In this document: in pieces, positions 16,725-26,271 of the stretch
Position numbering within the stretch: position 1 is the first letter of the stretch
How the letters are laid out: each line of letters begins with the position of its first letter
Translations under genes and position numbers: made by a program
The notes under the pieces: model-generated
Databases searched by the model: none
Seen by the model: the letters and a program-made list of their open reading frames with translations, nothing else
What the model was told of the DNA's origin: nothing
Source of the DNA: Bog-473 sp963791995
GTDB lineage: Bacteria > Actinomycetota > Acidimicrobiia > Acidimicrobiales > RAAP-2
Assembly (NCBI GenBank): GCA_963791995.1
Contig: CAWBUQ010000004.1
Span: 248,001-312,000, forward strand
DNA length: 64,000 nt
Direction: 5' to 3'

Positions 16725-17264
16725 GTGGCAGGGAACTGGGAAGACATCTACGAGACCGACCGACTTCGACTTCGCCCCCTAGCCATGAGCGATGGGGAAG
16801 CGCTTCACTCCCTTCAGTGCGATGGCGAGATGATGAAGTACTTCGGCGGACCGTACCGGCGGGAACAGACGGACACATGGCTCGAATGGCACGTGGCGAT
16901 GTGGGAGCAAGAGGGTTTCAGCCACTGGGCGGCAGAGCTGAAGGATGGTAAAGTCTTCGTCGGCTGGATCGGCCTGACCAAAGTGCGGGAGCCCGAGGGG
17001 CTACTGCCCGCGGTCGAGGTGGGTTGGTTCGTCGACCGAAGGTACTGGGGTAACGGGCTGGCCACCGAAGGTGCCCGACGCTCACTGGTTTTTGGGTTCG
17101 AGGATCTCGGTCTTGACCGAATTGTTGCGAGGTACGACCCGGAGAACCACGCGTCGGGGAAGGTCATGGAAAAAATCGGCATGCGCCACGTGGGTGACCT
17201 GCCTCGGGACGACGGGGAAGGTCTCTCTCGGATCTATGAGATTCGAGCAGATGAAGTCATCTGA
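16725..17264 (+). CDS. GNAT-family N-acetyltransferase (RimJ/RimL-like)
   Basis: 179 residues from the GTG at 16725, preceded by GGAGG at 8-bp spacing. ETDRLRLRPLAMSDGEALH opens the fold typical of RimJ/RimL-type acetyltransferases, VEVGWFVDRRYWGNGLATEGA is the acetyl-CoA-binding motif A (R/Q-x2-G-x-G/A variant), and RIVARYDPENHASGKVMEKIGM is motif B. Members acetylate protein N-termini, amino acids or antibiotics. The acceptor cannot be predicted from the sequence. It is transcribed alone and faces the LLM gene convergently. Confidence 0.87.
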   Translation: MAGNWEDIYETDRLRLRPLAMSDGEALHSLQCDGEMMKYFGGPYRREQTDTWLEWHVAMWEQEGFSHWAAELKDGKVFVGWIGLTKVREPEGLLPAVEVGWFVDRRYWGNGLATEGARRSLVFGFEDLGLDRIVARYDPENHASGKVMEKIGMRHVGDLPRDDGEGLSRIYEIRADEVI

Positions 17265-17291
17265 ACCCGAATATGACGGGCAGGTCTCGCG

Positions 17292-18311
17292 TCATGTCGG
17301 CGCCAATTCCGTCACGACTTCGGCAAGGGTCTCCTCGCGAACCGGGTACGGAGTGTAGAAGGCCACCCGATCGACCTTGCCGCCGAATCGGTTCGCGATG
17401 TCGCGGGCCACCTCCTTTGGGGATCCGACGGCGGAGAGGGTCTCGAGCATGCGGTCGTCGATCAGGGTGGGCATGGCGTCCCAGCGACCCGACTTTGACA
17501 GCCCGTTGAGCTCGGGCTGGAGGTCACCCCACCCCTCGGATTCGAGCACCGAGCGATATGCAGGCGTCGAGGCATAAAAAGAGAGCAGCCACCGGCCGGC
17601 GACACGGGCGGTCTCCATCTCCTCCTCCGTCCGGCCACAACACACGATGACCTGGCCGGTGACGACGAGTGTCGAGCGGTCCCGGCTTCCGCGGGCCAGT
17701 CCTTCGTCAATGGCAGGAACGCTGCGAGAGGCGAAATGGCGCGCAGTGTTGAACGGCATCACGAGCACCCCGTCGGCAATTTCGGAAGCCAGCCGGAGCA
17801 TCTGGGGTCCCAACCCGCCCAGCGCGATGGGTGGTGGGCCAAAGGGATTTGGACCGGGGTTGAACATCGGGGGCATCAGCGTGTGCGACGTGAACTCACC
17901 ACGGAAATCCAGCTTCTCGCCGTTCTCCCAGGAGCCGAAGATGGCACGCAGCGCTCCGACCAGTTCCCGCATGCGGGCAATGGGACGATCGAAGGAGGCG
18001 CCGTAGCGCTTCTCGACCTGTGCCCTGATCTGAGATCCCAGCCCGAGGCTGAACCGCCCTTGGCTCAAGACCTGAAGGTCGTAGGCCTGATGCGCCAGCT
18101 GGACCGGATTGCGCGGAAAGGCGATGGCGACATTGGTGGCGAGCTCGAGGGTCGAGGTGGCTCCCGAGGCAAGGATCAGCGGCGTGAACACGTCGTGGGG
18201 CCCTTCGAAGGTGAAGGCGCCATCGACTCCAATTTGCTCGAGCCGGCGGGCACGCAAGGGAGCATCGGCGAGCCCGGTCAGCATCGTGTCGATCTTCAAT
18301 ATGGTCTCCAC
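17292..18311 (-). CDS. LLM-class F420-dependent oxidoreductase (TIGR03617-like)
   Basis: 339 residues, GTG start at 18311. The luciferase-like TIM barrel is clear: GVDGAFTFEGPHDVFTPLIL, then LATNVAIAFPRNPVQLAHQAYDLQ, then GRFSLGLGSQIRAQVEKRYG, the F420/flavin phosphate-binding part. The actinobacterial F420 branch of this family, which lacks the FMN-specific residues, often takes part in degradation of alkyl or alicyclic compounds. There is no obvious operon partner: the adjacent hydrolase gene on the same strand starts 2.1 kb upstream and ends about 160 bp before it. Confidence 0.85.
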   Translation of the reverse strand: METILKIDTMLTGLADAPLRARRLEQIGVDGAFTFEGPHDVFTPLILASGATSTLELATNVAIAFPRNPVQLAHQAYDLQVLSQGRFSLGLGSQIRAQVEKRYGASFDRPIARMRELVGALRAIFGSWENGEKLDFRGEFTSHTLMPPMFNPGPNPFGPPPIALGGLGPQMLRLASEIADGVLVMPFNTARHFASRSVPAIDEGLARGSRDRSTLVVTGQVIVCCGRTEEEMETARVAGRWLLSFYASTPAYRSVLESEGWGDLQPELNGLSKSGRWDAMPTLIDDRMLETLSAVGSPKEVARDIANRFGGKVDRVAFYTPYPVREETLAEVVTELAPT

Positions 18312-18468
18312 GCCGGCACGGGCGTGGACGCTACCGAGAATGCCCGAGGGCCGACAACGCCAGCCGGCGATGCCCCAACGACGGTGGCCTCACCATTCCG
18401 GGCTGATTCAGGGCCGCCGCCCCCGCGACGCGGCGGTCGGCCCGCTGGGTCCGGTGGAATGTCGCCGA

Positions 18469-20388
18469 TCAGAAGTCGGCCCGGAGCGCGGCAGCCGTGT
18501 TGGGATTCGACCCCTGGTCGATACTGCTCGTTCCGTAGTCCCAGAAGGTTGCCTCGAACACGTTGTGAGTCGCGATCCATTGACTCATGTCGTTGACGAA
18601 GGCGGCGTCGTCGCCCCCACACACCTGGGACGAGCCGGTGACAGCCTGGCCGCTTCTGCTGCAGGTGCCCCAACCGAGACCCCATTCGGGGAAGACCATC
18701 GGCTTGCCGTGGAGCGCCGAGAACAATGCCAGCCAGTTGAGGCCGTACGGCTGTGTCTCCATGTTCTGGAATTCCGCAGGCATGCCGGGGTAGGTCCCAT
18801 ACTCGGTGTCGTACACATCGAGGCCGACATAACTCACATAGGCGTCACCGGGGTAGTAGTTGGCGAGATCCCCGACACCGAGGTCCCCGCGCGTGGGGTT
18901 CCATTCGAATCTGAAGTTTGCGCCCGGCACCGAGCGCATCGCGGTGACGATCTGCTGCCAGTAACCGACGAAGGCGGAGGCCTGCCCGTTGGCAGCCCAG
19001 GGGAACCAGCCACCATTGAACTCCCAGCCGATGCGGATGATGGAGCTCCCTTGCCCGTCGGCAACAAGTGCATTGGCCAGGGTGGAGAAGTAGCCGTTGT
19101 ACGCACCGGTGGCGCCGGTGGCAAGGGATGCCCCTGAGTCGGGCAGCATCGGGACGCCCCAGATCATGCTGTAGCCCGTCCCGGCCCATTGGGAGACCAG
19201 CTGCGAGGGGTCGTCGATCGTGGACCACGATGATCCGCTCAAGAAGTCCATGGCGAAATGGGGGCGGTTTCCCACGGTCGCTGCGAAATCGGAGGCCGCT
19301 GGCAGATTTTCGCCACCTCCGTAAACCCCGAGCACGGACCCCGATGCAAGGGTGTGGGGCACACTGCCCGGAGAGATGTAAGCGACGGCTGATCCGTAGT
19401 AGGCCGCCGAGCCGAATGTGAACACGCCACCGTCGGCGGCGACGAGCCAGTAGCCGCCCGCCGAAGGGGCAGATGCCATGCTCACGACGGGCTGGTTGAG
19501 GTGGATGGCGCCGGTCGAGCCCAAAAACTTTGCGTCGCCGTAGCTGAAGATTCCCCCGTCCGAGGCGACGAGCCAATAGCCGTGTCCCGAGGGTGTGGCC
19601 CCCATTCCCACGACGGGCTGGTTGAGATGAATGGCGCCGGTCGAGCCCCAGAAGGTCGCGTCGCCGTAGCTGAAGATGCCCCCGTCTGATGCGACCAGCC
19701 AGTAACCGTGCCCCGAGGGTGTCGGAGCCATGCTGACGACGGGTTTATTGAGATGAATGGCGCCGGTTGAGCCCCAGAAGGTCGCGTCGCCGTAGTTGAA
19801 GATGCCGCCATCGGAAGCGACGAGCCAGTAGCCCTGCCCCGATGGCGTGGCCGCCATGCTCACGATCGGCTTGTTGAGGTGGATGGAGCCCGCGGACCCA
19901 TGGAAGCCCGCGTCGCCGTAGCTGAAGATCCCTCCGTCTGATGAAACGAGCCAGTACCCGTTACCCGACGGCGTGGCCGCCATGCCCACGATCGGCGCGT
20001 TGAGCGTCTGACCACTCATCCCCCCGTAGTAGCGCGCGTCGCCGAACGCGTAGACACCACCGGTTGAGCTCGCGACCCAATATCCGCCACCGTCGGGAGT
20101 GGCAACCAGCGCAACGGCACGCGTCGCGGGAGCCGACGCTCCCGCTCGGGACGGAGGACTGACTGCCAACGACACGACCGACGCGACGAGCACGACGAGG
20201 GCGGCGAATGGAGCCGACACACGACGCGCGGGGCGCCGAACCAAAACCAAACTGGAACCCTGCCCATACGGCCGGGGCGTCGAAACGCCGAGAGACAGCG
20301 GTCCCGTCGAGTCCGAGGCATGGTCGACCACGCCCCCTGACGGTGCTACCGGTCCACGTGCACGCACGAGTCTTCCCAGAAGATGCAT
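18469..20388 (-). CDS. Secreted GH26-like glycoside hydrolase with N-terminal 42-residue repeats
   Basis: 639 residues from the ATG at 20388 (GGGGG Shine-Dalgarno 5-7 bp upstream). A signal segment lies near residues 56-85 (RRVSAPFAALVVLVASVV), followed by six ~42-residue repeats of the form GYWLVASDGGIFSYGDA-x-F-x-GSTG, probably propeller blades. The C-terminal ~290 residues resemble GH26 endo-mannanases: SIIRIGWEFNGGWFPW carries the acid/base Glu and KPMVFPEWGLGWG the nucleophile Glu on a TIM barrel. It is probably exported to attack a polysaccharide such as mannan. The same repeats recur in the NlpC/P60 protein at 40.2-41.5 kb. Linkage specificity is not certain. Confidence 0.8.
   Translation of the reverse strand: MHLLGRLVRARGPVAPSGGVVDHASDSTGPLSLGVSTPRPYGQGSSLVLVRRPARRVSAPFAALVVLVASVVSLAVSPPSRAGASAPATRAVALVATPDGGGYWVASSTGGVYAFGDARYYGGMSGQTLNAPIVGMAATPSGNGYWLVSSDGGIFSYGDAGFHGSAGSIHLNKPIVSMAATPSGQGYWLVASDGGIFNYGDATFWGSTGAIHLNKPVVSMAPTPSGHGYWLVASDGGIFSYGDATFWGSTGAIHLNQPVVGMGATPSGHGYWLVASDGGIFSYGDAKFLGSTGAIHLNQPVVSMASAPSAGGYWLVAADGGVFTFGSAAYYGSAVAYISPGSVPHTLASGSVLGVYGGGENLPAASDFAATVGNRPHFAMDFLSGSSWSTIDDPSQLVSQWAGTGYSMIWGVPMLPDSGASLATGATGAYNGYFSTLANALVADGQGSSIIRIGWEFNGGWFPWAANGQASAFVGYWQQIVTAMRSVPGANFRFEWNPTRGDLGVGDLANYYPGDAYVSYVGLDVYDTEYGTYPGMPAEFQNMETQPYGLNWLALFSALHGKPMVFPEWGLGWGTCSRSGQAVTGSSQVCGGDDAAFVNDMSQWIATHNVFEATFWDYGTSSIDQGSNPNTAAALRADF
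19380..20120 (-). repeat. Tandem 126-bp coding repeats (42 aa each, about six copies)
   Basis: Inside the GH26-like gene a 126-bp unit recurs; for example GGCGCCGGTCGAGCCC appears at 19508 and again at 19634. Translated units keep GYW, DGG, FSYGDA, GS and P(I/V)V at fixed spacing. The three central units are nearly identical, so recent duplication or gene conversion is likely. Confidence 0.85.
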
Positions 20389-20966
20389 CCGGTCCCCCTC
20401 AATAGATCTGTCGGGCGTCTTCCACTGCTTCTGAGAGTCAGGATTCATCAACAGAGTGACAAATGCAGTTGCGGGACGATTGCAAGTTGGTTGAAGTCGA
20501 CTTCCACCTGGTTGACAGGGCCTTCTATCAGGGAATCCCTGGACTCGGTGCGGTTGGACTGGCCAAGCGTGCTGGTCAATTCCTCGTGGATCACGGAGCC
20601 CGAAACGCCGAGACCATACCCCGTTCGACGCCATCGCTCCACCGCCGAAGCGCCACGAAGCCGAATTCGCCAAAGTTGACGTGCCGGTCCATCCAGCGTC
20701 CCGCAGTAAGGGCTGTCAACGCCACGTTCCTGCCATGCTCGACATGCTCGGTAGCGCCCTCGCCAGGTAGTTTTCGGGCTGTCCGTGACCAAGTCGTTGC
20801 AGCTCACAAGCCGGTAGTTTGAGTAGGTAGTGCGACGAGGCTGCCGCAACCGAAACGTTGGCGATCAAGGGGCAGCTCGCACGATGAGCAATCCGCATTT
20901 CCACCCTTGCCTCAGGAGTGAGGCCTTTGACGACGGAACCGTGGTCTACGAGATGTACCTCGTCGG
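20389..20966. other. Intergenic region without recognisable gene
   Basis: About 580 bp between the divergent hydrolase and SDR genes. Frames of ~120-130 codons exist on both strands but carry no motif and have Arg/Ser-rich composition. It may hold two promoters; I see no clear operator, RNA or hairpin. Confidence 0.45.
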
Positions 20967-21713
20967 ATGAGCCCATCGCGTGAGAGCGTAGAAAAACCGG
21001 AAAATCCACTGCCGGACCGGAAAGTCGCGATCATTACCGGTGGCTCCCAGGGAATTGGCGCGGCGCTGGTCTCGAGGTTCCGTCGAGAGGGGTATGCCGT
21101 TGTTGCATCCTCACGGTCAATCGCCGCTGCCGATGAGGACGACTACCTCACGGTGAGTGGCGACATCGCCGAAGCTCGGACCGCTCGGAACGTGGTGGAG
21201 CAGACTCTCAGTCGGTTCGCACGGATCGACTGCCTGGTCAACGACGCGGGGGTGTTCATCGGCAAACCCTTCACGGACTACACCAGCGACGACTACGTCT
21301 TGATCACCTCGGTGAACCTCACGGGGTTCTTCCACCTGACCCAACTCGTCATTGGTCAGATGGTCACCCAGGGCGGCGGCCACGTGGTCAATGTCAGCAC
21401 CAGCCTCGTGGACCACCCTGACAGCAAGACGCCCGCTGCGCTGCCTGCCCTCACCAAGGGTGGTCTGGCCGCCGTCACACGCTCGCTGGCCATCGAGTAC
21501 GCCTCACGTGGGGTTCGGGTGAATGCTGTTTCTCTCGGTGTGATCAGGACAAGGGACGACCCGGCCTCCTATGCCGGTATGGCCGAGCGCCACCCACTTG
21601 GCCGGTTGGGCGAGGTTGGCGACGTGGCCGACGGCGTTCTTTACCTCGAACAGGCGACATTTGTCACCGGAGAGACGCTGCACATTGATGGCGGTCAAGC
21701 GGCAGGATCTTGA
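20967..21713 (+). CDS. SDR-family protein with atypical active site
   Basis: 248 residues. The NAD(P) motif TGGSQGIG (residues ~25-32), the VNDAGV version of NNAG and the C-terminal ATFVTGETLHIDGGQ identify a FabG-like short-chain dehydrogenase. The catalytic Ser region VVNVSTSL is kept, but in the Y-x3-K motif the Tyr is Pro (ALPALTKGG: K present, position -4 is Pro). Without that Tyr the usual proton relay is lost, so it may use another residue, bind NAD(P) only for structure, or belong to an atypical SDR subgroup. It is a single gene, not in an operon. Confidence 0.85.
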   Translation: MSPSRESVEKPENPLPDRKVAIITGGSQGIGAALVSRFRREGYAVVASSRSIAAADEDDYLTVSGDIAEARTARNVVEQTLSRFARIDCLVNDAGVFIGKPFTDYTSDDYVLITSVNLTGFFHLTQLVIGQMVTQGGGHVVNVSTSLVDHPDSKTPAALPALTKGGLAAVTRSLAIEYASRGVRVNAVSLGVIRTRDDPASYAGMAERHPLGRLGEVGDVADGVLYLEQATFVTGETLHIDGGQAAGS

Positions 21714-21873
21714 ACCGTGTGCACAGGCCGTGTGACGTAGAGACACCCCGACGTCACTGACCCGGCGCCGGGCGGAGGACCCACATGCGTGGGTACCGGG
21801 TCCAAGAGGGAGCTCCGCGCCTGTCAATCAGAGAACGGTTCGTTAAGGTCTGGCTCGAGCAAGGGGTATCCGC

Positions 21874-23787
21874 ATGGCCCACACGATCCGTCATCTCACT
21901 GGGGCAGCCAAGCCTGGCGAGCCCAATGATCGGGGTCCCGCACCTGCAGGTCCACCGCCGCCCCGTTGGCGCGTGTGGCTGCTGCCCATCGGGATCTTCA
22001 TCACATTGCTCCTGTTCTTGATTCCGCATATGTCGAGCACGACCACGAAGAACTTTTCCTATTCGAAGTTCTTGTCCCAAGTCACCTCGGGCGACGTCCG
22101 TACCGCGTCGGTCAATCCCGGCGGTGCCATCACCGGCACGTTGAAAGGCGGAGACGACTACACGACTCAGATCCCAACGGCCATCGACGACACCCAGCTG
22201 GCGCCGACGCTGAAGGCCCATGACGTCGACGTCACCGGCGTGGGAGCGGGTTCCGCGCTTCTCGTTGATCTGCTGTCATTCCTCCCCTTCCTGCTCTTCA
22301 TCGCCTTCTTCATCTGGATCGGGCGCAGGAGCGCAAAGCAGTTGGCCGGGGGGATCATGGGCTTCGGGGGTTCCAAGGCCAAGGTGTACGACGAGGACAA
22401 GCCCACGACCCGCTTCGCCGACGTCGCCGGCTACGAGGGATCCAAGCGAGAGGTCGCCGAAGTCGTCGACTTTTTGAGCCATCCCGAGCGCTACGCCCGG
22501 GCAGGCGCCGTCGGGCCCAGAGGCGTGCTCATGGTCGGTCCACCCGGAACCGGAAAGACACTCATGGCCCGGGCCGTGGCCGGAGAGGCGGGCGTGCCGT
22601 TCCTCGCGCTGACCGGGTCGAGCTTCGTCGAGCTGTTCGTGGGCGTGGGGGCGTCTCGGGTGAGGGACCTCTTTGCCGATGCCCGCAAGCGGGCCCCCTC
22701 CATCATCTTCATCGACGAGATCGACGCCATCGGCCAGCGCCGCGGAGGCTCGGCCTTCGGCTCCAACGACGAGCGCGAGCAAACTCTCAACCAGCTCCTC
22801 GCCGAGATGGACGGTTTCGACCCCACCACCGGCGTAGTGGTCATGGCCGCGACCAACCGTCCCGAGGTCCTCGACCCGGCCTTACTCCGCCCGGGTCGCT
22901 TCGACCGAGAAGTGGAGATCCCGCTGCCCAACCAGGCTGAGCGGGCCGCCATCCTGGCCGTGCACGTCGCGGGCAAGCACCTCGCGCCCGACGTCGATTT
23001 CGACGCCGTCGCCCGAGCCACGCCGGGGTTCTCGGGAGCGGACCTGGCGAACCTGATCAACGAGGCGGCGATCGTGGCCATCCGCGACGACCGCGACGTC
23101 ATCTATGCCCGGGACATCGACGAGGCCAGGGATCGCGTCCTGCTGGGACGGCGCGACGCGTCGAATGCGCTTCTCCCCGAAGAGAAACGATCGGTGGCTA
23201 TCCACGAAGCCGGACACGCGCTCGTGGCGTTCCTCTCAGAGCATGCGGACCCGGTGGCCAAGATCACGATCCTGCCTGCTGGCCGCGCGCTCGGAGTCAC
23301 CGAACAACTCCCGGTCGACGAGCGACACCTCTACTCGGAGAGCTATCTGCTCGACTCCCTCGCCATCCGTCTCGGCGGCCGGGCTTCGGAGAACATGGTC
23401 GCCGGTGAGGCCTCCACCGGAGCGGCCAGCGATCTCTCAGGTGCCACCGAGTTGGCCATCAAGATGGTGACGGAGTGGGGCTTGTCACCTCGGCTCGGAC
23501 CCATCGGCTACGGGTCGGACCAACCCAACTCGTGGACCCCGTTCGGCCAGGAGCGGCCCTATGCCGAAGGCACCCAGGAGATAATCGACCAGGAGGTCAG
23601 TCGTCTCCTCACCGAAGCCGAGGAGAGAGCGCGCGTCCTGCTCGGCGACAATCGATATGCACTCGACGCGGTGATAGCCGCTTTGCTCGAGAAGGAAACG
23701 ATCTCAGGAGAGGATCTGACTGAGATCGTCACCCGGATCCGACAACAAAGAAGGAGCGAACAGCCCTCTGTCGTCGGGACGAAATAA
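21874..23787 (+). CDS. ftsH: ATP-dependent zinc metalloprotease FtsH
   Basis: 637 residues, intact, with AAGGGG upstream of the ATG. Two membrane segments (WRVWLLPIGIFITLLLFLI and LLSFLPFLLFIAFFIWIG) flank a ~75-residue external loop. The AAA+ domain has Walker A GPPGTGKT, Walker B IIFIDEID, pore loop FVELFVGVGASRVRDLF and second region of homology NRPEVLDPALLRPGRFDR. The zinc protease motif HEAGH is followed by the third-ligand segment ASTGAASDLSGATELA. FtsH degrades damaged membrane proteins and short-lived regulators. Its N-terminal Pro-rich tail and isolated setting (no tilS/hpt/folE neighbours) suggest a second copy and not the housekeeping gene. Confidence 0.95.
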   Translation: MAHTIRHLTGAAKPGEPNDRGPAPAGPPPPRWRVWLLPIGIFITLLLFLIPHMSSTTTKNFSYSKFLSQVTSGDVRTASVNPGGAITGTLKGGDDYTTQIPTAIDDTQLAPTLKAHDVDVTGVGAGSALLVDLLSFLPFLLFIAFFIWIGRRSAKQLAGGIMGFGGSKAKVYDEDKPTTRFADVAGYEGSKREVAEVVDFLSHPERYARAGAVGPRGVLMVGPPGTGKTLMARAVAGEAGVPFLALTGSSFVELFVGVGASRVRDLFADARKRAPSIIFIDEIDAIGQRRGGSAFGSNDEREQTLNQLLAEMDGFDPTTGVVVMAATNRPEVLDPALLRPGRFDREVEIPLPNQAERAAILAVHVAGKHLAPDVDFDAVARATPGFSGADLANLINEAAIVAIRDDRDVIYARDIDEARDRVLLGRRDASNALLPEEKRSVAIHEAGHALVAFLSEHADPVAKITILPAGRALGVTEQLPVDERHLYSESYLLDSLAIRLGGRASENMVAGEASTGAASDLSGATELAIKMVTEWGLSPRLGPIGYGSDQPNSWTPFGQERPYAEGTQEIIDQEVSRLLTEAEERARVLLGDNRYALDAVIAALLEKETISGEDLTEIVTRIRQQRRSEQPSVVGTK

Positions 23788-23889
23788 TCGACGAGCGGTT
23801 TCGAGATTCTGACAGACGTCACCATCTTGGTGACACGAGCGAGGGAGCGGGACACCCGTGATCAGCACGAATGGCGCGACCGCAGGCAC

Positions 23890-25077
23890 GTGAGCGACCC
23901 AGCGGGCCCGCTCCGGGGGGTACGGATGCTCGATCTGAGCTGGGGCGTGGCCGGACCCGTTGGCGTCATGCTCCTCGCGGAACTCGGCGCCGACGTCATC
24001 AAGATCGAGCCACCGGGTGGCGATCCCTTTCGGCATCAGCCCGGCTACCACGTCTGGAATCGCAGCCGGAGATCGGTCGTGCTCGACCTCAAGGCAGACG
24101 TGGGCCGCGAAGTCTTCCTCCGTCTCTGTGAGGATGCCGACGTCCTGGTGGAAACATTCAGTCCCGGCACGATGGACCGACTCGGACTCTCCTCTGACGA
24201 TCTCTCGGCGAGGTTTCCCCGCTTGGTCTTCTGTTCGGTGCCGGCCTATCCGCTGGGCCACCGTTTCGCTGACCGACCCGGGTGGGACGCCACGGTCCAG
24301 GCCCGGTCGGGCATGCAGAGCGAGCAGCCCGGCTGGCGACCTGGACCCGTTTACCTGCACTTTCCCGCCCCGAGCATGGCCGCATGCTTCCTCTTGGCGA
24401 CAGGCGCGCTCTCGGCTCTGATCCAGCGCGAGGCGACCGGGCGCGGGCAACACGTCCAGACGTCGCTCTATCAAGGAGTACTCGCGTATACCACGCAGAT
24501 CTGGCAGGAGCACGAACGAGCACCTGACGGCTTTCACTCGACGATGGCGAAGACGTATCCGCCCGGCATCCATCAGACCTCCCTCTTCGAGTGTGCGGGT
24601 GGCGAGTGGATCCATGCCGCGACGATGAATGGCCGCACCCCGACACGCACTCCCGAAGAGATCCTCGGACTGGATCCGGCGGATCCACGCGCGCTGTATG
24701 CCGACCCTGAGCTGCGCATGCGCCACGAGGCCCGGCTTCGCGGCGCCTACGCGCAGCGCCGCCGCGACGAGCTGCTCGCGGAGTTCCACGAGGCCGGGCT
24801 CGGTGCTGAGGCGGTGGGACCGATGGCCGAGGTCTTCTCCCATGGCCAGTTCGTGGCCAACGGGCTGGCGGCGACCGTCGACGACCCCGAGCTCGGGCCG
24901 ACCACGCAGGTCGGGGTGCCGGCTGTCCTGCGCGGCACGCCGGGAACGATTCAGAGCGGTCAGCCCCGTGCCGGAGCACACAGCCGCGAGGTGTTGCGCG
25001 AAGCGAACTATTCCACCGCAGAGATCGACCGTCTGCTCGAGGCGGGGATCGTAGAGGACGTCGCATGGGTCCGTTGA
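23890..25077 (+). CDS. Family III CoA-transferase (CaiB/BaiF type), first of a pair
   Basis: About 395 residues from the GTG at 23890 (VSDPAGPLRGVRMLDLSWG); an upstream start at 23827 is possible but its extension is Arg-rich. The Rossmann-like N-terminus VRMLDLSWGVAGPVGVMLLAELGADVIKIEPPGGD and NRSRRSVVLDLKADVGREVF are diagnostic of CaiB/BaiF enzymes, which move CoA between carboxylic acids through an aspartyl-CoA ester. The next gene overlaps by 13 bp and is a paralogue. The pair may be two subunits or act in sequence on a carboxylic acid; the substrate is unknown. Confidence 0.88.
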   Translation: MSDPAGPLRGVRMLDLSWGVAGPVGVMLLAELGADVIKIEPPGGDPFRHQPGYHVWNRSRRSVVLDLKADVGREVFLRLCEDADVLVETFSPGTMDRLGLSSDDLSARFPRLVFCSVPAYPLGHRFADRPGWDATVQARSGMQSEQPGWRPGPVYLHFPAPSMAACFLLATGALSALIQREATGRGQHVQTSLYQGVLAYTTQIWQEHERAPDGFHSTMAKTYPPGIHQTSLFECAGGEWIHAATMNGRTPTRTPEEILGLDPADPRALYADPELRMRHEARLRGAYAQRRRDELLAEFHEAGLGAEAVGPMAEVFSHGQFVANGLAATVDDPELGPTTQVGVPAVLRGTPGTIQSGQPRAGAHSREVLREANYSTAEIDRLLEAGIVEDVAWVR

Positions 25078-26266
25078 CCGGTGTGGTGGTTCTCGATCTC
25101 GGCCAGTATCTGGCCGGTCCTTTTGGTCCGATGGTCCTCGCCGACCTCGGTGCCGAGGTCATCAAGGTGGAGCCGGTACGCGGTGACAGCATGCGGATGG
25201 CGGGCATGCCCTTCGTCGGCTGCCAGCGCGGCAAGCTCGATTTCGCGGTCGATGTCAAGGCGCCCGAGGGCCTCGAAGCGGTGCTCCGCCTTTCCGAGAT
25301 CGCCGATGTGGTCCACCACAACATGACGAAGGGGACGGCCGCCCGTCTGGGAATCGACTACGAAGCACTGAAGGCACGCAACCCCGACCTCGTCCACTGC
25401 AACACGTACGCCTACGGGCCCGAGGGCCCGCTCTCAGAATTCGGCGGACTCGACCCGCTCTACCAGGCTGCCTGCGGCCTCGAATACGAGGCGGGTCCGG
25501 TGGCCGAAGGCGCCCCACCTCTCTATCTCCGCTTCGGGATGACCGACACGGCCAACGCCTTGGTGTCTGTGGTCGGCGTGCTCGCCGCGCTGTACCACCA
25601 ACGTCGTACCGGCGAGGGCCAGGATCTCTGGACGTCACTGCTCAACGGCGCCGCCGTGTTCGGCTCCGACGTCTTCTTGGTCGACGGCCGGCCTGGCCCG
25701 GTTCGCCCCTCTCTCGACCGCGACCAGATGGGCGTCTCGCCCTGCTGCCGGCTGTACCGCACCCAGGAGGGGTGGATCCAGGTTGCGGCATTCGCTGTCA
25801 GGTCAATGGGAACAGCTCTGCCGTCTGCTGGGTCGCACCGAACTTCGCGCGCTACGAGACAGTCGAGGCGCGGGTCGCTGCGCGGGACGAGATCGATCCG
25901 TTGTGCGAGCCGATCTTCCTGACGCGCACGGCGCTCGCATGGTTCCACGCCCTCCATGAAGCAGGTGTGGACGCGGAGGTCTCCGTCGACACCAACGACG
26001 GAGAGGCCGTACTCCACGACGCCGACAACGAGCGTCTCGGTCTGGTGGCGGAGTATCCCCATCCGCTCCTCGGACAGCTGCGCCAGTTCGGCACACTTAT
26101 CGACTTCTCGGAGTCCCCGACCGGACCCTATGGTCCTCCGCCGTTGGTGGGAGAACACACCCGACGCATCATGGAGCGGCTTGGCTACTCGAACGAGGAG
26201 ATCGACGACCTGCTCGAGCGGGGAATCGTCTACGAGCCGACCCAGGACTATCGCTGGCCGCTCTGA
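25065..26266 (+). CDS. Family III CoA-transferase, second of a pair (two frame breaks)
   Basis: ATG at 25065, inside the end of the preceding paralogue. GVVVLDLGQYLAGPFGPMVLADLGAEVIKVEP is the CaiB/BaiF N-terminal fold, and CNTYAYGPEGPLSEFGGLDPLYQAACGLE includes the region around the catalytic Asp. Extra bases near 25807 and 25850 break the frame; bridging them gives WEQLCRLLGRTELR, then YETVEARVAARDEID, and the conserved C-terminus TRRIMERLGYSNEEIDDLLE. Corrected length is ~400 residues, normal for the family. It is probably co-expressed with the preceding gene. Confidence 0.82.
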
Positions 26267-26271
26267 TTGCG

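Noticed and set aside
19380..20120. CRISPR-like or satellite repeat array
   Set aside because: The 126-bp period keeps the reading frame and encodes a conserved 42-residue unit; there are no short direct repeats with unique spacers.
22276..23102. Minus-strand frames opposite ftsH
   Set aside because: They run antisense to a fully conserved AAA+ protease and have no independent motif or start signal.
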